From RUG191 sp045642225 (GTDB lineage: Bacteria; Bacillota; Clostridia; Lachnospirales; Lachnospiraceae), in contig JAZUIN010000038.1 in assembly GCA_045642225.1 (NCBI GenBank), forward strand, positions 1-32,298: a DNA stretch of 32,298 bases, given 5' to 3'. The notes beneath the pieces were generated by a model. It ran no database searches. It had not been told where the DNA came from and was given only the letters and a program-made list of their open reading frames with translations. This document shows, one piece after another, positions 30,214 to 32,298 of the stretch. The position numbers were made by a program, and so were the translations under genes. Position 1 is the first letter of the stretch, and each line of letters starts with the position of its first letter.

Positions 30214-31110
30214 TTATTCCTGTATATTCTTTATCATATCAACAATTCTGTCTAAATCATCTTGTGTGTAATATTCTATTTCTAGCTTACCCTTTTGATT
30301 ATTTTTTGGAATGATTGATACTTTTGTGCCAACAACAGTTTTCATTTGTTCTTCAAGGTCTGAATAAATTGCTAGCAATTTTTCATCAATAACAGTTTTG
30401 TTCTTATCCTTATTTTCAGCTTTATCGCTCTTTAATCTTTTTACTTCTTTTTCAACTTCTCTTACACTGAGTCTTTCGTCTATAATTCTATCAGCCAACT
30501 CATCTTGTAATGTAGTATCTTCCAAACCAAGCAAAGTTCTTGCATGACCAGACGACAAACCAACATCATCTAAAATCATCTGTTGAACCTTATCACTCAA
30601 TTTTAATAATCGTAATGCATTTGCAATAGCTGGTCTTGATTTAGATACTGCCTCAGCAACTTGATCCTGAGTCATTCCAAAATCGTCCATAAGTTTTTTA
30701 TAAGTGTTAGCTTCTTCAATAGCATTTAAATCTTCTCTCTGGATATTATCAATAAGAGCTATTTCTACTTTTTGCTGTTCTGAATACTCTCCAATGATAA
30801 CAGGTACTTTTTCTAGTCCTGCCATTTTAGATGCTCGCCATCTTCTTTCGCCACCAACGATTTCGAAGTAGTCACCTTTATCCTGAACAATAAGAGGATC
30901 AATTATTCCATGCTTCTTTATTGACTCTGATAACTCTTGTAATTTATCTTCATTAAATACTTTACGAGGTTGATCTCTACATGGCTCAACCTTATTAATA
31001 TCTACTTCTTTTATGCCATTTCCTACATTTTCTGTTTCTGGATTTTCTGGAATTATGGCACTTAAACCTTTACCGCCTAATCCTTTTCCTAAACCTTTTT
31101 TTGCTGCCAT
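30214..31110 (-). CDS. parB: Chromosome partitioning protein ParB (Spo0J)
   Basis: ParB loads at parS and spreads as a CTP-dependent clamp to organise the origin region. The N-terminal KKGLGKGLGG peptide interacts with ParA in the family. The CTP-binding ParB/Srx domain (about 35-130) has PRKVFNEDKLQELSESIKKHG, the GGERRWRA box (86-93) and ALIDNIQREDLNAIEEA (118-134). The helix-turn-helix for parS is about 144-170 (MTQDQVAEAVSKSRPAIANALRLLKL). A basic linker leads to a C-terminal dimerisation domain. At 298 residues it is full length. The ATG lies 2 nt after the soj stop with GAGGGG overlapping the end of soj, so the two are coupled. Confidence 0.97.
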   Translation of the reverse strand: MAAKKGLGKGLGGKGLSAIIPENPETENVGNGIKEVDINKVEPCRDQPRKVFNEDKLQELSESIKKHGIIDPLIVQDKGDYFEIVGGERRWRASKMAGLEKVPVIIGEYSEQQKVEIALIDNIQREDLNAIEEANTYKKLMDDFGMTQDQVAEAVSKSRPAIANALRLLKLSDKVQQMILDDVGLSSGHARTLLGLEDTTLQDELADRIIDERLSVREVEKEVKRLKSDKAENKDKNKTVIDEKLLAIYSDLEEQMKTVVGTKVSIIPKNNQKGKLEIEYYTQDDLDRIVDMIKNIQE

Positions 31111-31112
31111 TA

Positions 31113-31880
31113 TTAACCCCTCTTCTCAATTACTTCTTTTGCAAGATTTCTATAGCTTTCTGCACCAGCCGACTTTTTATCATATGCGTTAATTGGAAGT
31201 CCAAAAGAAGGAGCTTCAGCCAAAGCAACATTTCTAGGAATAATAGTATTATAAATTGTTGCATTAAGATTTTCTTTTACGTTGTCTACAACTTCCTTAG
31301 ATAAATTAGTTCTGCCATCATACATTGTAAAAACTACACCTTCGATCTGAAGTCTAGAATTCAATCTCTTTTGTACAAGGTCAATAGTATGAATTAATTG
31401 ACTAATTCCTTCCAACGCATAGTACTCACATTGAATTGGAACTAACACAGAATCTGCTGTAGTCATAGCATTAACTGTTAACATATTCAAAGAAGGAGGA
31501 CAATCAATTATTATATAATCAAAATCTTCCTTTACATAATCTATAGCATTTTTTAAAATATACTCTTTTTCCTTAAGATCAATTAATTCTATTTCTGCAC
31601 CAGCTAAATTTACATTTGAAGGAATTATCTTCAAATTCGGTGTGTTCTCCACATCAGTCATACTATTCTTTACAGAACATTGATCAAGCATTAACTCATA
31701 TACCGTATTTTCTATACTTTCTTTTTCAATTCCAAATCCACTAGTACAATTTCCCTGTGGATCCAAGTCTATAACTAATACTTTTTTTCCTAATTCAGCC
31801 ATTGCTGCTGAAAGATTAATAGAAGTAGTTGTCTTTCCTACTCCACCTTTTTGGTTTGCTATTGCAATTATTTTTCCCAT
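31113..31880 (-). CDS. soj: Chromosome partitioning ATPase Soj (ParA)
   Basis: Soj is the ParA-type ATPase that works with ParB in origin segregation and, in Bacillus, acts on DnaA. The deviant Walker A is KGGVGKTT (11-18) with the signature Lys 11. Walker A' is VIDLDPQGN (about 36-44) and Walker B is YIIIDCPPSL (about 122-131). Length 255 and the whole fold are typical. The ATG has AAAGGA upstream. The promoter and two parS sites lie upstream. Confidence 0.97.
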   Translation of the reverse strand: MGKIIAIANQKGGVGKTTTSINLSAAMAELGKKVLVIDLDPQGNCTSGFGIEKESIENTVYELMLDQCSVKNSMTDVENTPNLKIIPSNVNLAGAEIELIDLKEKEYILKNAIDYVKEDFDYIIIDCPPSLNMLTVNAMTTADSVLVPIQCEYYALEGISQLIHTIDLVQKRLNSRLQIEGVVFTMYDGRTNLSKEVVDNVKENLNATIYNTIIPRNVALAEAPSFGLPINAYDKKSAGAESYRNLAKEVIEKRG

Positions 31881-31910
31881 TACTTGTAATTCCTTTCTTG
31901 TGCTTTTGAT

Positions 31911-31939
31911 ATTATATCATTATAAAATTCTCATTTCTA
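31911..31939 (-). promoter_or_regulatory. Predicted soj promoter
   Basis: On the minus strand TAGAAA (31939-31934), a 17-nt spacer and TATAAT (31916-31911) with an extended TGA element just before it lie 30 nt upstream of the soj ATG. Confidence 0.55.
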
Positions 31940-32027
31940 CCAATTTTTCCTTACCATTTTTACATATATATCCTATTATTTACTATATATAGTTTGTTTA
32001 ATAATCGTTCAACAATTATTTATAAAA

Positions 32028-32043
32028 TGTTTCACGTGAAACA
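32028..32043. promoter_or_regulatory. parS site 1
   Basis: TGTTTCACGTGAAACA is a perfect match to the ParB-binding parS consensus. It lies 148 nt upstream of the soj start. The 320-nt stretch between soj and the right-edge gene otherwise shows only the soj promoter and the second site. Confidence 0.98.
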
Positions 32044-32146
32044 CTATAAGTATTTTTTGTGTTTATATACCAATTGTATGTAAAATATATTTTTAAGAAC
32101 ACATCATATTGTGTTTTGGTTAAATTTTAAAATAATAAAATAGGGA

Positions 32147-32162
32147 TGTTTCACGTGAAACA
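32147..32162. promoter_or_regulatory. parS site 2
   Basis: A second perfect TGTTTCACGTGAAACA, 119 bp from the first. It is embedded in a longer palindrome GATGTTTCACGTGAAACATC (32145-32164). On the minus strand this is followed by a T-rich stretch (CCTATTTTATTATTTT), 37 nt after the stop of the gene at the right edge, so it could also serve as its terminator. Confidence 0.98.
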
Positions 32163-32200
32163 TCTCTACAATGAACCTCTATATGTAGTATATGAAATTT

Positions 32201-32298
32201 TTATATTTTTTTTAATAAATTTTCAAGTTCAATTTTGGCACGAATTGGATCTGCTGCAAGAAAGGAAATCACATTTTTTATAGTATCCTTTGTGTCAT
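32201..32298 (-). CDS. 3' end of an unidentified gene (partial)
   Basis: The last 98 bases of the window contain an open frame on the minus strand that enters at the edge and stops with TAA at 32203-32201. The visible residues are DTKDTIKNVISFLAA followed by DPIRAKIELENLLKKI, a charged helical C terminus. In many Firmicutes the gene before soj is rsmG or noc, but this ending does not let me identify either. The stop is followed by a parS palindrome. Confidence 0.55.
   Translation of the reverse strand, partial: DTKDTIKNVISFLAADPIRAKIELENLLKKI

Overview
The window is AT-rich and reads as chromosomal DNA from an anaerobic Firmicute, most likely a member of the Lachnospiraceae. Support comes from a DUF3881 protein, a gene order familiar from that family, an [FeFe]-hydrogenase, and MecA, GdpP, RicT and YaaR, which are typical of Firmicutes. 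Two perfect parS sites lie upstream of soj-parB at the right edge, so the replication origin is probably near, beyond the right end. Almost all genes are on the minus strand, pointing away from that side. Only mecA, a DUF1858 gene and trmB are on the plus strand. No phage, transposon or CRISPR array was seen.

Layout, left to right. (1) 1-1650: mecA, then a 55-residue ferredoxin gene that was too short for standard ORF listing, divergent from a DUF1858 redox-disulfide gene; back-to-back terminators separate mecA and the ferredoxin gene. (2) 1655-6674: galK, gdpP, rplI and dnaB, tightly packed on the minus strand. (3) 6910-10200: the rpsF-ssb-rpsR operon flanked on both sides by three related multi-pass membrane proteins of unknown function. 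(4) 10281-14722: a sirtuin gene, then an [FeFe]-hydrogenase overlapping a fused NuoF-like/GltD-like flavoprotein, with a Rex-like site upstream. (5) 14875-23253: a long minus-strand cluster that follows the order of the Bacillus yaaO-tmk-yaaR-holB-yaaT-yabB-rsmI region. Here a guanylate-kinase-like gene takes the tmk position, and an AbiE-like gene pair is joined to the decarboxylase by one-base stop/start overlaps. (6) 23591-25539: a D-Ala-D-Ala carboxypeptidase and a small protein that may be a divergent ArgR. (7) 25540-26221: the largest gene-free stretch, divergent, leading into trmB. (8) 26959-29590: tRNA-Lys(CTT), a coiled-coil membrane protein carrying three copies of a motif like the FliM CheY-binding peptide, tRNA-Arg(CCT), and a DUF3881 gene. 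(9) 29682-32298: DUF4446, parB, soj, two parS sites, and the 3' end of an unidentified gene.

Functionally the window is mostly housekeeping: replication (DnaB, SSB, HolB, ParAB-parS), translation (three r-proteins, RsmI, TrmB, a TrmN6-like enzyme, two tRNAs), second-messenger turnover (GdpP) and fermentative redox metabolism. The parts least explained by known systems are the AbiE-like pair with a toxin-like partner that seems to lack its catalytic motifs, the hydrogenase/GltD-type electron unit, the repeated FliM-like peptide protein, the membrane paralogs around the ribosomal operon, and several unassigned palindromes. All family assignments are by eye from motifs; no database search was run.
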